Positions 55,370 through 64,000 of a stretch of DNA of 64,000 bases are shown here, piece after piece (position 1 is the first letter of the stretch; each line of letters opens with the position of its first letter). The stretch is from Ferribacterium limneticum (lineage in GTDB: Bacteria > Pseudomonadota > Gammaproteobacteria > Burkholderiales > Rhodocyclaceae). Under the pieces are notes generated by a model. That model searched no databases. It was not told the DNA's origin and saw only the letters and a list, made by a program, of their open reading frames with translations. The stretch lies in NCBI RefSeq assembly GCF_020510625.1, contig NZ_CP075191.1, forward strand, positions 100,001 to 164,000. The letters are read 5' to 3'. A program made the translations under genes and the position numbers.

Positions 55370-56358
55370 GCGGGTTTCCATTCGGCAAGTGCCTGGCCCA
55401 GACGTTGCCATTCGGTTTCGCTGCCGGGAAGGCCAAAGCGGAGCAGGGGCTGCTGGTCGAAGCGGCGGGTCAGGATGCCCTGGCGGGCGAGGGCTTCATG
55501 TAAATCGCCGGCGTGTTGGGTGGTCAGCGTGGCGAACAGGGCGGTGGCCTTGACCTCGCCGAGCGGGGCGAGCATCAGGAGCAAACGTTCGCCGGCGGCC
55601 TGCAGGCGGGGACGGGTGGCAGCCTGCCAGGCAGTATCCTGCAAGGCCAGTTTGGCCGCCTCGCGCGACGGGCCGCTGATCGTCCATGGGCCCTGTGCCT
55701 CGCTCATCCGGCCGAGCAGTTCGGGGGCACCAAACACGAAACCGACACGGATTCCCGCTAGGCCGAAGAACTTGCCGATGGAGCGGAGGACGATCAGGTT
55801 CGGCGCTTCTTCGCTACCGGCCAGCGGGGTGACGCTGTCTTCCGGCGTCGCATCGATAAAGGCCTCGTCGACAATCAGCCAGCCGCCGCGTTTCTTGATC
55901 TGCCGGGCGGCGTCGAGCACGATGTCGTGCGGATGGCGGTCGGCCGTCGGGTTGTTCGGGTTGCACAGCAGCACGTAAGGAGTCGCTGCCGCCAGCGCCC
56001 GCGGCAACAGGGCATTCTGCAGGAAACGGATCTTGTGGCCGGCGTGTTGCCAGGCCTGGGGGTGCTCGGCGTAGATCGGCGAAATGCAGGCGACGACGGC
56101 GCGGGGCAGCAGGGTCGGCAGCCACTGGATTGCCGCCTGCGAGCCGGCGACGGGCAACAGGTTGGCGTTGCCGTAATAGGCGGCCGCAGCGGCTTCCAGG
56201 CCGTCGTTGCTTTCCGGCAGGCGCTGCCAGACAGCGGGCGGCAGGGCCGGAACCGGCCATGGGTCAGGGTTGATGCCGGTGGACAGGTCCAGCCAGTTAT
56301 CCAGCGGAATGTTGTAGTGTGCCGCGGCTTCACGCAGGCGGCCGCCGTGTTCAAGCAT
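55366..56358 (-). CDS. cobC: Threonine-phosphate decarboxylase
   Basis: A protein of about 330 residues of PLP-dependent fold I. Catalytic Lys is in LRSIGKFFGLAGIR; the PNNPT motif is in LLCNPNNPTADR. It makes aminopropanol phosphate for the cobalamin side chain and belongs next to cbiB. The start at 56358 overlaps the cbiB stop by eight bases; 56370 is an alternative. Confidence 0.93.
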   Translation of the reverse strand: MLEHGGRLREAAAHYNIPLDNWLDLSTGINPDPWPVPALPPAVWQRLPESNDGLEAAAAAYYGNANLLPVAGSQAAIQWLPTLLPRAVVACISPIYAEHPQAWQHAGHKIRFLQNALLPRALAAATPYVLLCNPNNPTADRHPHDIVLDAARQIKKRGGWLIVDEAFIDATPEDSVTPLAGSEEAPNLIVLRSIGKFFGLAGIRVGFVFGAPELLGRMSEAQGPWTISGPSREAAKLALQDTAWQAATRPRLQAAGERLLLMLAPLGEVKATALFATLTTQHAGDLHEALARQGILTRRFDQQPLLRFGLPGSETEWQRLGQALAEWKPA

Positions 56359-57262
56359 CCAGGAATCCAATCACGAAAAATGCGCTCAGCCAGAGCCAGA
56401 GGCTCTGCCGAATCAGGGCAATCGCCCGGCCAAGGTCGGCGGCAACCGGTGCCGGTCCGCTGCCGAGCGGTGGGCGGATTTCTTCCTGCCCATGATAGAT
56501 CGCCGCGCCGCCGAGTTGCACGCCGAGACTGCCGGCCCCGGCCGACATCACCGGTCCGGCGTTCGGGCTGTCCCAACCCGGCGCCTGGGTACGCCAGCAG
56601 GCCAGCGCGTTGCGGGTCTGGCCAAGCAGGGCATAGGTCAGGGCCGTCAGGCGGGCCGGAACCCAGTTCAAGGCATCGTCAAAACGGGCGGCAAAACGGC
56701 CGAACAGGTTGAAGCGTTCGGTGCGGTAGCCCCACATCGCATCCAGCGTATTGGCCAGGCGGAAAAGCAGGGCGCCGGGGCCGCCGAGCAGGGCGAACCA
56801 GAACAGGGTGCCGAAGATGGCATCGTTGCCATTTTCCAGTACCGACTCGACGCCCGCCTTGGCGATGCCGGATTCGTCCAGCGTCGATGTGTCACGGGAG
56901 ACAATCCAGCTGACGCGCTGTCGTGCCTCGTCAAGATGCCCGTCCTGCAAGGGTTTCGCGATGGCTTCCGCATGCTCGCACAGGCTCTGCGCACCGAGCG
57001 CGAAGTAGAGGAGAGCCACATCGACGGCGAAGGGGGCGTAGGGGCGCAACAGCCAAGCCAGTGCGACAAAGGGCAGGACGACCAGCGCCCAGGCGAACAG
57101 CCCTGGCACTAGGCGGCGGTTGTTCAGACGTTTCTCGACAGCGGCGGCCAGGTTGCCGAAACCGACCAGCGGGTGGAAATGGCGCGCTTCGCCGAGCAGG
57201 CGGTCGAGCAGCACGGCCGCCAGGGCGGCGGCCGGCATGGCGAGTGCGCCATCGAGCATCAT
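56351..57262 (-). CDS. cbiB: Adenosylcobinamide-phosphate synthase CbiB
   Basis: A 303-residue membrane protein with several helices and the CbiB motifs GEARHFHPLVGFG (about 24-36), SRDTSTLDESGIAKAGVESV, NTLDAMWGYR and APGWDSPNAGPVMSA. It joins aminopropanol phosphate to adenosylcobyric acid. Coupled to bluB (ATGA at 57259). Confidence 0.95.
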   Translation of the reverse strand: MMLDGALAMPAAALAAVLLDRLLGEARHFHPLVGFGNLAAAVEKRLNNRRLVPGLFAWALVVLPFVALAWLLRPYAPFAVDVALLYFALGAQSLCEHAEAIAKPLQDGHLDEARQRVSWIVSRDTSTLDESGIAKAGVESVLENGNDAIFGTLFWFALLGGPGALLFRLANTLDAMWGYRTERFNLFGRFAARFDDALNWVPARLTALTYALLGQTRNALACWRTQAPGWDSPNAGPVMSAGAGSLGVQLGGAAIYHGQEEIRPPLGSGPAPVAADLGRAIALIRQSLWLWLSAFFVIGFLDA

Positions 57263-58005
57263 TTCGGAAAGATGCCCCGCTGCTGGATGTCGTCCTGCAT
57301 GGCGGCGACTGTGTTGGTCAGCGATTCCTGGCGTGTCACATCAGCCTGGCCCCACTGGTCGTAATAGAGCAGGTCGGCAATCGGCAGGCGGGGCAGCCAG
57401 CCAGCCTTTTCCAGTTCCGGCTTGTCGTGGAAGTGGCTGACGTAGCCGATGCACAGGTAGGCGATTGGCACGATGTCGGTCGGCATGCCCAGCGCCTGCT
57501 GCAGTTCAGGCTGGTTGAAGATGCTTACCCAGCCGACGCCCAGCCCTTCGGCACGGGCGGCCAGCCACAGGTTTTGCACGGCACAGACACTGGAGTAGAG
57601 ATCCATTGTCTTGATGTGGGTGCGGCCGACGACGACCGGGCCGGTTCGCTCGCGGTCGCAGGTGATGCACAGGTTGATCGGCGATTCGACGATGCCTTCG
57701 AGCTTGAGCTGGCTGTAGATTTCCCGCTTGCCCTCGGGGAACATCATGGCCGCTTCGGCATGGGCCTTGGCGAAGATGTCGCGGACCCGCTGCTTGACCT
57801 CGGGCGAGCGGACGAGCAGGAAGTTCCACGGCTGCATGAAACCGACCGATGGCGCATGGTGGGCGGCGAGCATGACGCGGGCGAGCACCTCGTCCGGTAC
57901 CCGATCGGGCAGGAACTGGCCGCGCACATCGCGGCGATTGAAGATGCTGCGATAGACGGCGGCGCGCTCGGCGTCTGAAAAAGAATGGTCAATCTGGTTT
58001 TCCAT
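57259..58005 (-). CDS. bluB: 5,6-dimethylbenzimidazole synthase BluB
   Basis: A 248-residue nitroreductase-fold flavoenzyme that breaks down FMN to DMB, the lower ligand of B12, using oxygen. Family segments SIFNRRDVRGQFLPD and PSVGFMQPWNFLLV are clear. The start at 58005 has the riboswitch just upstream; the frame extending to 58233 runs through the riboswitch and is not used. First gene of the riboswitch-controlled operon. Confidence 0.95.
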   Translation of the reverse strand: MENQIDHSFSDAERAAVYRSIFNRRDVRGQFLPDRVPDEVLARVMLAAHHAPSVGFMQPWNFLLVRSPEVKQRVRDIFAKAHAEAAMMFPEGKREIYSQLKLEGIVESPINLCITCDRERTGPVVVGRTHIKTMDLYSSVCAVQNLWLAARAEGLGVGWVSIFNQPELQQALGMPTDIVPIAYLCIGYVSHFHDKPELEKAGWLPRLPIADLLYYDQWGQADVTRQESLTNTVAAMQDDIQQRGIFPK

Positions 58006-58059
58006 GAATTCCCCTTGTGGAAAAACGATGGCTGCCTGTCCATGCAGCCTAATTTCGTC

Positions 58060-58226
58060 TCCCGGCCGGTCTTCTGACTTGGATTCAACCGAACGATGCG
58101 CCTTCCCGGCCGGGTTTCCCCTCTGCCAGTGGCTTCTTGCATCGCCCGTCCTCCTCACAGCGTTGGGCACGTGGCGGAATTGCACCGCCTTCCCGATTCT
58201 CCGTTCAGCAGGCTGAACGGCACCCG
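58060..58226 (-). promoter_or_regulatory. Cobalamin riboswitch upstream of bluB
   Basis: Read on the minus strand it has the B12 box GCCACTG (58133-58127), AATCGGGAAGGCGGTGCAAT near the start, GGGAAACCCGGCCGGGAAGG, and the terminal AGTCAGAAGACCGGCC. These are the conserved elements of the cobalamin riboswitch in order. It lies 55 bases before bluB and should repress the operon when adenosylcobalamin is abundant. Confidence 0.95.
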
Positions 58227-58234
58227 GAGACACT

Positions 58235-58254
58235 CGCCCAAATCAAATTGGGCG
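58235..58254. repeat. Short palindrome between cobQ and the riboswitch
   Basis: CGCCCAA and TTGGGCG are perfect inverted 7-mers around ATCAAA. It lies in the cobQ-bluB intergenic space, upstream of the riboswitch. It could be a hairpin or an operator. Confidence 0.5.
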
Positions 58255-58291
58255 GCCCCGATGGTGCCATAATTACCGACTTTTTTCACAT

Positions 58292-59764
58292 ATGCTCGCC
58301 ATGCCCTGTTATTCCCTGATGGTCCAAGGCACTACCTCCGATGCCGGTAAATCGACGCTGGTCGCAGCGCTGTGCCGCATCCTGAAGCGGCGGGGCGTGC
58401 GGGTGGCGCCGTTCAAGCCGCAGAACATGGCGCTGAATTCTGCCGTGACGGTGGATGGCGGCGAGATTGGCCGGGCGCAGGCCTTGCAGGCACTGGCCTG
58501 CGGGCTTCTGCCGCATACCGACTTCAATCCGGTCTTGCTCAAACCGACCACCGACAAGAAGGCGCAGGTCATCATCCACGGCAAGGTGGCGATTGATCTC
58601 GATGCCAAGGCCTATCACGCCTACAAACCACGGGCGATGGGGGCGGTGCTGGAATCCTGGGCGCGGCTGACTGCTGAATACGAATGCGTGGTGGTCGAAG
58701 GCGCCGGTTCGCCGGCCGAGATCAACCTGCGCGACCGCGACATTGCCAACATGGGCTTTGCCGAGGCGGTCGATTGCCCGGTGATCATCGTCGCCGACAT
58801 CGACCGTGGCGGTGTCTTTGCCCATCTGGTTGGCACGCTGGAATTACTGTCACCCTCCGAGCAGAACCGGGTCAAGGGTTTTGTCATCAACCGTTTTCGC
58901 GGCGATATTGCCTTGCTTGAATCGGGTCTGACCTGGCTGGAAGAGCGCACTGGCAAGCCGGTTCTGGGCGTCCTGCCCTATCTGCATGGCCTGATGCTTG
59001 ATGCAGAGGACGCCATCGCCACCGCGGCGGTCGGCGGCAAAAAGACGGCAAAACTGAAAGTCGTTGCCCCGGCCTACCCGCGCGTCTCCAATCACAACGA
59101 TCTCGATCCGCTGCGTCTGCACCCGGAAGTCGATTTTCGCTGGATCGGCCCGGGTGAGACGCCGCCAGCCGCCGATCTGATCGTTTTGCCCGGTTCCAAG
59201 GCGGTGCGCGCCGACATCGACTGGCTACGGACGCAGGGCTGGGACAAAGCGATCCACAAGCATCTGCGCTACGGTGGCAAGGTCGTCGGCCTGTGTGGTG
59301 GCTACCAGATGTTGGGCCGGATGATCCACGATCCGCAGGGGCTGGAGGGGCTGTCGGGCAGCACGGCTGGCCTCGGCGTGCTGGCCGTGGAAACGACATT
59401 GGAGGCCGAGAAGCAGCTGCGCAATGTGAGTGGTCACTTGTCGCTACCGGGTCGGCCGGCGATGACCGGTTACGAAATTCACCTCGGTGTGACACGCGGC
59501 GAAGGATTGGCCCTGGGCGCCGTGGAACTGGCTGACGGCACCCGCGATGGCGCCATTTCAGCCGACGATCAGGTTTTTGCCACCTACTGCCATGGGGTCT
59601 TTGATCACCCCGATGCGCTGACCGCGCTGCTCGCCTGGGCTGGCATGACCGAGAGCGAACAAGTCGATTTCGCGGCGCGCCGTGAGGCTGATCTCGACCG
59701 CCTGGCCGATTCGGTCGAAGCCGCGCTGGACTGGAAAAAGCTGTCGTCGCTGCTGCCCGGCTGA
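58292..59764 (+). CDS. cobQ: Cobyric acid synthase
   Basis: A 490-residue enzyme that amidates adenosylcobyrinic a,c-diamide. P-loop [10 protein letters not shown] (about 13-22), the ATP-binding [10 protein letters not shown], and the glutamine amidotransferase-type domain with nucleophile [10 protein letters not shown] and late His are visible. The start is ATG 58292 or 58301; neither has a strong ribosome site. Divergent from the bluB operon. Confidence 0.96.
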   Translation: MLAMPCYSLMVQGTTSDAGKSTLVAALCRILKRRGVRVAPFKPQNMALNSAVTVDGGEIGRAQALQALACGLLPHTDFNPVLLKPTTDKKAQVIIHGKVAIDLDAKAYHAYKPRAMGAVLESWARLTAEYECVVVEGAGSPAEINLRDRDIANMGFAEAVDCPVIIVADIDRGGVFAHLVGTLELLSPSEQNRVKGFVINRFRGDIALLESGLTWLEERTGKPVLGVLPYLHGLMLDAEDAIATAAVGGKKTAKLKVVAPAYPRVSNHNDLDPLRLHPEVDFRWIGPGETPPAADLIVLPGSKAVRADIDWLRTQGWDKAIHKHLRYGGKVVGLCGGYQMLGRMIHDPQGLEGLSGSTAGLGVLAVETTLEAEKQLRNVSGHLSLPGRPAMTGYEIHLGVTRGEGLALGAVELADGTRDGAISADDQVFATYCHGVFDHPDALTALLAWAGMTESEQVDFAARREADLDRLADSVEAALDWKKLSSLLPG

Positions 59765-59769
59765 GCGTT

Positions 59770-61119
59770 TCAGGCGGCCGGCTTCTCTTCGTGGTGGATG
59801 CGCTTGAGCGCCACCTGCTTCTGAATCTCGCGGAAATCCTGCTCCCGGCCCTGCAGCGCGTATTGCTTGCGGATCGTGCCGAAAACCTTCTTGGCGTCTG
59901 GGCTGGTCATCAACAGCTCGGTATGCCGGTCGGCCAGTTCGTGATCGCCGACTGTAAGCGCCGCCCGCATCACGTCGATGCTGGCGCTCGGGTCCAATTC
60001 GCTGGCTAGCAGGGCTGGGCGCAGGCCGGCAAAGCGGGCCTTGCCCTTTTCCGGCGAACTGATGGCGAGCAGGGCGGCAAAACTGGCCTGCTCGGCGAGG
60101 TTCATCGCCTGAATTTCGGCGTCGCGTAGGCCGACCAGCACTTTTTCGGCTGAAATCTTGTCCCCGGCATCGACGTGGCTGCGGGCCATGGCCAGCCGGT
60201 CTTCCGCCGAAACCGCGCCAGGCATGGTGTCATTGGCAATGACGTCGGCCATTGCTGCCCGCGCTGTTTCGCTGTCGCCATTCAGGGTGGCGGCTTCGGC
60301 CAGCATTCGCTTGCGCAGATAGTTGCGGGGGGTTTTCTTGGCCACCTCATCGAGCACTTTCTGGGCTTCGGCATGTTCGCCCTGAGCCATGCAGATGCTG
60401 GCCTTGAGGTCCGAAGCGTCAAAAAAATGCGGTGTGCCGGCGACCACCTTGTCGATTTCGGTGCGGGCCTCGGTCAGACGGTTCTGCTTGTGCAGGGAGC
60501 GGGCAACCCCGGCTCTCGCCCAGGGGAATTCGTAATTTTCCAGGATGTCGCGATAGGCCTTCTCGGAGGCTTCGGCATCGCCGCTGGCGAGCAGGACTTC
60601 CGCTTGCTGACGCAGAATCTCGAAACGGTACGGTCGTCCGGTTTCGCTGGCGCGTTGGGCCTCAAGGATGGCCAACGCCCTGGCGAACTCCTGCTGGCGC
60701 TTTTCCTTGTAGTAAGCGGCGAAGAAGTTCTTCTTGGCGACGATCCGGTCCAGTCGGAGGACCAGCTTGTCCGGCGAGAACGGCTTGATGATGTAGTCGT
60801 CCGGCACCAGTTCAACGGCTGAAACCACCTGCTCGTAGGATTGTTCGCCGGTAACCATCATGAAGATCGTTTCGTCCGGCAACAGATTGAAGCGGCGCAA
60901 CTCTTCGAGCAACTGCTGCCCCGAGCGGCCCTCGCCCAGCATGTAATCGCAAAGGATGATGTCCGGCGCATTGTTGCGAATCCGGAAGATCGCATCCTGA
61001 TAATTGGAGGCGAATTCAACGGCGAAGGCGCCTATCGTTTGGGCAATGGAGCGCAACGCATCGCGGGCCTGCGGCTGGTCGTCGATGACGAGAAAACGTT
61101 TTTTGTTGTACTCGCTCAT
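59770..61119 (-). CDS. Response regulator with TPR-type helical repeat region
   Basis: A 449-residue protein. The receiver domain (about 5-130) has Asp13/Asp14, phospho-acceptor Asp58 (LCDYM) and the IIKPFSPDKL Lys. The rest (about 150-430) is a chain of tetratricopeptide-like helix pairs (e.g. AEASEKAYRDILENYEFPWA, split over 195-214). No DNA-binding or enzyme domain is seen, so output is likely protein-protein contact. It is coupled to the histidine kinase gene (one-base junction at 61119). Confidence 0.88.
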   Translation of the reverse strand: MSEYNKKRFLVIDDQPQARDALRSIAQTIGAFAVEFASNYQDAIFRIRNNAPDIILCDYMLGEGRSGQQLLEELRRFNLLPDETIFMMVTGEQSYEQVVSAVELVPDDYIIKPFSPDKLVLRLDRIVAKKNFFAAYYKEKRQQEFARALAILEAQRASETGRPYRFEILRQQAEVLLASGDAEASEKAYRDILENYEFPWARAGVARSLHKQNRLTEARTEIDKVVAGTPHFFDASDLKASICMAQGEHAEAQKVLDEVAKKTPRNYLRKRMLAEAATLNGDSETARAAMADVIANDTMPGAVSAEDRLAMARSHVDAGDKISAEKVLVGLRDAEIQAMNLAEQASFAALLAISSPEKGKARFAGLRPALLASELDPSASIDVMRAALTVGDHELADRHTELLMTSPDAKKVFGTIRKQYALQGREQDFREIQKQVALKRIHHEEKPAA

Positions 61120-61727
61120 CAGGGCAGCCGCAATTCAAAACGGGCGCCGCCGAGGCTGCCGCCGTTGCTCAAATGCAGGCTGCCCTGCAGGCCCTTGCGG
61201 GCATGCAGCTCGGCCAGGCGGGAGGCGACCATCAGGCCGGTACCCTGTTCCGGCGGCAGTGCGGAAAAACCAGAACCGTCGTCTTCGACGCTGAGGAGGA
61301 GCCAGCCGCCTTGCTCCTGAGCGCTGAGCCTGATCTGGCTGCGGGCGAAGCGCCCGGCGTTCTGTACGGCGTTGTTCAGCATGTCGGTGACCAGGTCACG
61401 GTCCAGCGGCCATTCGTCGAACACCTGGCAATCGACTGTCAGTTCAATGTTTTCGCCGGTCAGATGGTTCTTTTGGGCGAGTACGACTTCTTCGCAGAGG
61501 TCGGCAACGAGTACCGGCGTGACGGCCAGCGTCGCGTCATGGCGCAGAACGCCATAGGCAGCCAACGTGCGGGAGAGGCGATTACCCGCCGCTTCGATGG
61601 CGTAGCGGGCTTCGCTCATGGTCATGCCGTACTTGGCTTCGGCGGCGGCAATCAGCGATTCGGCGATGAACAACTGGTTCTTGGCGTCATGTACGCCCGA
61701 AGCCAGGATGTCGAGCAATTTATGCAT
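61119..61727 (-). CDS. Compact histidine kinase
   Basis: A 202-residue soluble kinase with no sensor domain. The dimerisation segment has SGVHDAKNQL with phospho-acceptor His13, an HDxKN-type box, and a HATPase_c domain (about 100-200) with MLNNAVQNA, DDGSGF and GTGLMVA. Start at 61727 has GGAGGG seven bases upstream. It probably phosphorylates the TPR response regulator of the next gene. It has no visible link to cobalamin although it is embedded in that region. Confidence 0.88.
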   Translation of the reverse strand: MHKLLDILASGVHDAKNQLFIAESLIAAAEAKYGMTMSEARYAIEAAGNRLSRTLAAYGVLRHDATLAVTPVLVADLCEEVVLAQKNHLTGENIELTVDCQVFDEWPLDRDLVTDMLNNAVQNAGRFARSQIRLSAQEQGGWLLLSVEDDGSGFSALPPEQGTGLMVASRLAELHARKGLQGSLHLSNGGSLGGARFELRLP

Positions 61728-61836
61728 CTTTGAACCCTCCACCAAAGACATCTGTCGCATCTATTTTCGGTAAGGATACCGATCTTTTTGTCGGGCTGCC
61801 CGAATCGCGAGAAATGCCCTCAAAAATGGCGCCAGA

Positions 61837-62406
61837 TCAGCCGGCGGCGGACTTGAGGCTCAATGGCAGTCCGGCGGCAACCAGCGTCACTTGATCGCAA
61901 ACCGCAGCGACGCGCTGGTTCAGCCGCCCCTGTTCATCGGCAAACAGGCGGGAAACCGGATGCATCGGCACGATGCCCCAGCCCACCTCGTTGGAGACCA
62001 GAATGATGCGGCCGGGTAGTTGCGGCAGTAGTTCGATCAGCGCAGTGGTTTCCGTGCGGAACAGCGGGCAGTCGATGGCCTCGCCGGCTTCGGCCTGTGC
62101 TGCAGCCTGGCCGGCAAAGAGCAGGTTGGAGAGCCACAAGGTCAGGCAATCGACCAGCACGCAGGTGTCCGGCGCTGCCAGTTCACGCAGTCGGGCCGCC
62201 AGGTAAAGAGTTTCCTCAGTGCAGCCCCATTCGGCCGGCCGGCGTTCGCGGTGATGGGCGACACGGCGGGCCATTTCGCCGTCGAGCGCCTGTGCCGTGG
62301 CGAGGTAGGTCACCTTCATGCTTCGGTCGTTGGCATATACGCGTGCCCGTTGTTCGGCCAGCAGGCTCTTGCCCGACCGGGCACCGCCGAGAATCAGTTC
62401 TTTCAT
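61837..62406 (-). CDS. cobU: Adenosylcobinamide kinase/guanylyltransferase CobU
   Basis: A 189-residue enzyme with P-loop GGARSGKS at the start, the conserved VLVDCLTLWLSNLL and SNEVGWGIVPMHP motifs. It phosphorylates adenosylcobinamide and adds GMP. The start at 62406 is chosen because it gives the P-loop start; the frame extends further. Confidence 0.96.
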   Translation of the reverse strand: MKELILGGARSGKSLLAEQRARVYANDRSMKVTYLATAQALDGEMARRVAHHRERRPAEWGCTEETLYLAARLRELAAPDTCVLVDCLTLWLSNLLFAGQAAAQAEAGEAIDCPLFRTETTALIELLPQLPGRIILVSNEVGWGIVPMHPVSRLFADEQGRLNQRVAAVCDQVTLVAAGLPLSLKSAAG

Positions 62407-62466
62407 GGCCGGCATTTTGGGTGAAGGCCGGCCCGGCGGCAACCGGTATAATTTTGCCTTCGACAA

Positions 62467-62615
62467 TACGGAACCCGGTGCGAGTCTGACTCAATTCCGG
62501 GGCGGGCCCGCCGCTGTAATCGGGGACCGATGCCGCAACAGCCACTGCAATGGGGAAACAGACCCGGCGGGAAGGCGCGGTAAAGGGACGATCCGAAAGC
62601 CAGAAGACGTGTCGA
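62467..62615 (+). promoter_or_regulatory. Cobalamin riboswitch upstream of cobT
   Basis: Plus-strand elements in order: CCGGTGCGAG at 62475, AATTCCGGGGCGGGCCCGCCGCTGT (split), TAATCGGGGACC, the B12 box GCCACTG at 62541-62547, TGGGGAAACAG, GGCGGGAAGG, GGACGATCCGAAAGCCAGAAGAC. It is followed 200 bases later by cobT. Confidence 0.95.
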
Positions 62616-62622
62616 AACAAGA

Positions 62623-62692
62623 AACGCCAACAAAATAATCCTGGCGTTGTTGTGCCGCCTTGCCGTACGCCTTGTGCTGTCTTCGGCGGCAC
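62623..62692 (+). promoter_or_regulatory. Hairpins in the cobT leader (probable expression platform)
   Basis: AACGCCA at 62623-62629 pairs with TGGCGTT at 62642-62648, and GTGCCGCC at 62652-62659 pairs with GGCGGCAC at 62685-62692. No clear T run follows, so control may be by RBS accessibility or Rho. The rest of the leader to 62806 shows nothing else obvious; the whole gap 62407-62816 has no gene. Confidence 0.55.
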
Positions 62693-62816
62693 GCCTAGCC
62701 AGGACCGCTTTGCTTCATGTTGTTGGTGTTTCTTGATCGTGGAAGCCTGTGGACAGGGCTTCGCGGCAGCGTTGGCCAAACGTTGTCGCGAGGCCCTTTT
62801 GCTTTTGGAGAATCGG

Positions 62817-63863
62817 ATGCATTCGTTTGAAATTTCTACCCCGGACTGCGGTCTGGAAACTGCCCTGCAAAACAAGATCGACCGCAAGACCAAGCCGCTC
62901 GGCGCGCTAGGTCAGCTTGAAAAAGTCGCCAAAAAAATCGGTCTGGTTCAGCAAACGCTGAGCCCACAACTGAACAACCCGCAAATGCTGGTTTTCGCAG
63001 GCGACCATGGCGCAGCCAAGGCTGGCGTCTCGGCTTACCCGCAGGACGTTACCTGGCAGATGGTCGAGAACTTCCTGGCCGGCGGTGCTGCCATCAATGT
63101 CTTCGCACGGCAGAACGGGCTGGGCCTCTCGGTCGTCGATGCCGGCGTGGCCCACGATTTCGGCCAGCGTACCGGTTTGGTCGATGCCAAGGTGGCGGCC
63201 GGCACGGCCAACTACATCGAGCAAGCCGCCATGACGGCTACCCAGTGCGAACAGGCGATCAATAACGGCGCCGCCATCGTCCGCCAACTGGCAGCGAACG
63301 GTTGCAATGTCGTGGGCTTCGGCGAAATGGGCATCGGCAATACCGCTTCTGCCTCGCTGCTCACGCACTGCCTGACCGGCCTGCCACTGGCCGAATGCGT
63401 CGGGCGCGGCACCGGGCTGGACGATGCCGGCCTGGCGCGCAAGCAGGACCTGCTCGAACAAGCCTTGATCCGCTACCGCGCAGGCGGTGGCGATGACGAA
63501 GCATTCAAGGTGCTGGCCGAGTTTGGCGGTTTCGAAATTGCCACCATGGTCGGCGCCATGCTGGCGGCGGCCGAAGCGAAGATGGTGCTGCTGATCGACG
63601 GCTTCATCGTCGGTTCGGCTGCCTTGGTGGCTTCCCGTCTGGCGCCAGCCCTGCTCGGCTACTGTGTCTTCTGCCACCGTTCCGCCGAGGCCGGTCATCG
63701 CACGCAATTGCTGGCGATGGGCGCCGAGCCGCTGCTGGACCTTGGCCTGCGCCTCGGCGAAGGCACTGGCGCCGCGCTGGCTTATCCGCTGGTACAGGCG
63801 GCCGTGAATTTCCTCAACGAGATGGCCAGCTTCGAATCGGCCGGTGTGTCGGACAAGGAATAA
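62817..63863 (+). CDS. cobT: Nicotinate-nucleotide-dimethylbenzimidazole phosphoribosyltransferase CobT
   Basis: A 348-residue enzyme that activates DMB to alpha-ribazole phosphate. The family segments [20 protein letters not shown] (split at 58-77), [13 protein letters not shown] and the catalytic Glu in the C-terminal [13 protein letters not shown] are intact. RBS GGAG at 62807-62810. A repeat at 63879-63943 separates it from cobS. Confidence 0.96.
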   Translation: MHSFEISTPDCGLETALQNKIDRKTKPLGALGQLEKVAKKIGLVQQTLSPQLNNPQMLVFAGDHGAAKAGVSAYPQDVTWQMVENFLAGGAAINVFARQNGLGLSVVDAGVAHDFGQRTGLVDAKVAAGTANYIEQAAMTATQCEQAINNGAAIVRQLAANGCNVVGFGEMGIGNTASASLLTHCLTGLPLAECVGRGTGLDDAGLARKQDLLEQALIRYRAGGGDDEAFKVLAEFGGFEIATMVGAMLAAAEAKMVLLIDGFIVGSAALVASRLAPALLGYCVFCHRSAEAGHRTQLLAMGAEPLLDLGLRLGEGTGAALAYPLVQAAVNFLNEMASFESAGVSDKE

Positions 63864-63878
63864 GCAGGCCAATAGAAA

Positions 63879-63943
63879 CCGTAATTCCCGTACCCCAAGG
63901 GCACTTCCTGCGGGACGAGAAAGCGGGAATCCAGGAATTCCAG
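63879..63943. repeat. Nested REP-like repeat between cobT and cobS
   Basis: The outer frame GTAATTCCCG and GCGGGAATCCAGG is that of the repeats at 13374 and 18047; inside it sits CCCCAAGGGCACTTCC, then TGCGGGACG (63893-63917), a copy of the element at 8744-8768. Confidence 0.8.
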
Positions 63944-63944
63944 A

Positions 63945-64000
63945 ATGATCCGTCGCGAGCTTGAATACTTCTTCGGCGCCATCCGCTTCTTCACGCGGCT
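63945..64000 (+). CDS. cobS: Adenosylcobinamide-GDP ribazoletransferase CobS (partial)
   Basis: An ATG at 63945 opens a frame MIRRELEYFFGAIRFFTR that runs off the window. The start resembles CobS (N-terminal FF.AI.FFTR). It fits after cobT in cobalamin operons. Only 18 codons are visible. Confidence 0.7.
   Translation, partial: MIRRELEYFFGAIRFFTR

Noticed and set aside
54254..55978. A 574-codon plus-strand frame across btuF and cobC
   Set aside because: Runs antisense to three coupled cobalamin genes and has no domain; a GC-rich shadow.

Overview
The window is a stretch of chromosome from a GC-rich betaproteobacterium, most likely a Rhodocyclales member of the Dechloromonas/Azonexus type. 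This rests on gene content and layout (mreBCD-mrdAB-rlpA, gatCAB, ubiUVT, a leucine/isovalerate degradation cluster, class I PHA synthase, metXW) and on protein style; no database search was possible. There are no prophage, CRISPR or insertion-sequence genes. Accessory material is limited to small insertions and palindromic repeats inside housekeeping operons.

Layout. 1-284 is the tail of an rRNA operon (23S 3' end, 5S, terminator). 376-3351 (minus) holds a LON-domain protein, ubiX, a Gx transporter, a NusG-II protein and rapZ; 3421-4599 is an M20 amidohydrolase. 4596-21500 is a long minus-strand block: a MerR regulator (LiuR type) with a palindromic operator, thioesterase, isovaleryl-CoA dehydrogenase, a GNAT-carbonic anhydrase fusion, thiolase, EamA transporter, acyl-CoA dehydrogenase, DsbA-like isomerase, LOG protein, methylcrotonyl-CoA carboxylase beta, a HEPN-like insert, methylglutaconyl-CoA hydratase, carboxylase alpha, a DUF559 insert, HMG-CoA lyase, then small Fe-S type proteins and a metallo-hydrolase. 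Together these take leucine/isovalerate to acetyl-CoA and acetoacetate. 21600-24957 holds a metallo-hydrolase, phaC and a MoaD-like gene.

25095-29838 places anaerobic ubiquinone genes ubiUVT (with an FNR/Anr-like box) between a SpoIIE-type phosphatase and a response regulator carrying an RsbW-like ATPase. 29848-36414 is the cell-shape operon mreB-mreC-mreD-mrdA-mrdB-rlpA (minus). 36517-40258 is gatC-gatA-lipoprotein-gatB. Then follow pyrE, xth, four small envelope-stress-type membrane proteins (ElaB/YqjE/YqjK-like), and ampG-metW-metX behind a SAM-II riboswitch. 47002-53626 carries a PilZ-STAS-like protein, a TonB-dependent receptor, a GGDEF/degenerate-EAL protein, a periplasmic binding protein, an SCO protein and a small secreted protein.

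53684-64000 is a cobalamin region: bluB-cbiB-cobC-btuF-btuF2 (minus, B12 riboswitch), divergent cobQ, an embedded two-component pair, cobU, and cobT-cobS (plus, second B12 riboswitch); cobS runs off the end.

The most notable observations are a duplicated, diverged 5' end of the carboxylase alpha gene with an 18-bp perfect inverted repeat around its start codon; a DUF559 gene flanked by inverted related hairpin elements inside the leu operon; a palindromic repeat lying in frame in a biotin carboxylase gene and again between cobT and cobS; the SAM-II riboswitch plus terminator before metX; and the GNAT-carbonic anhydrase fusion.
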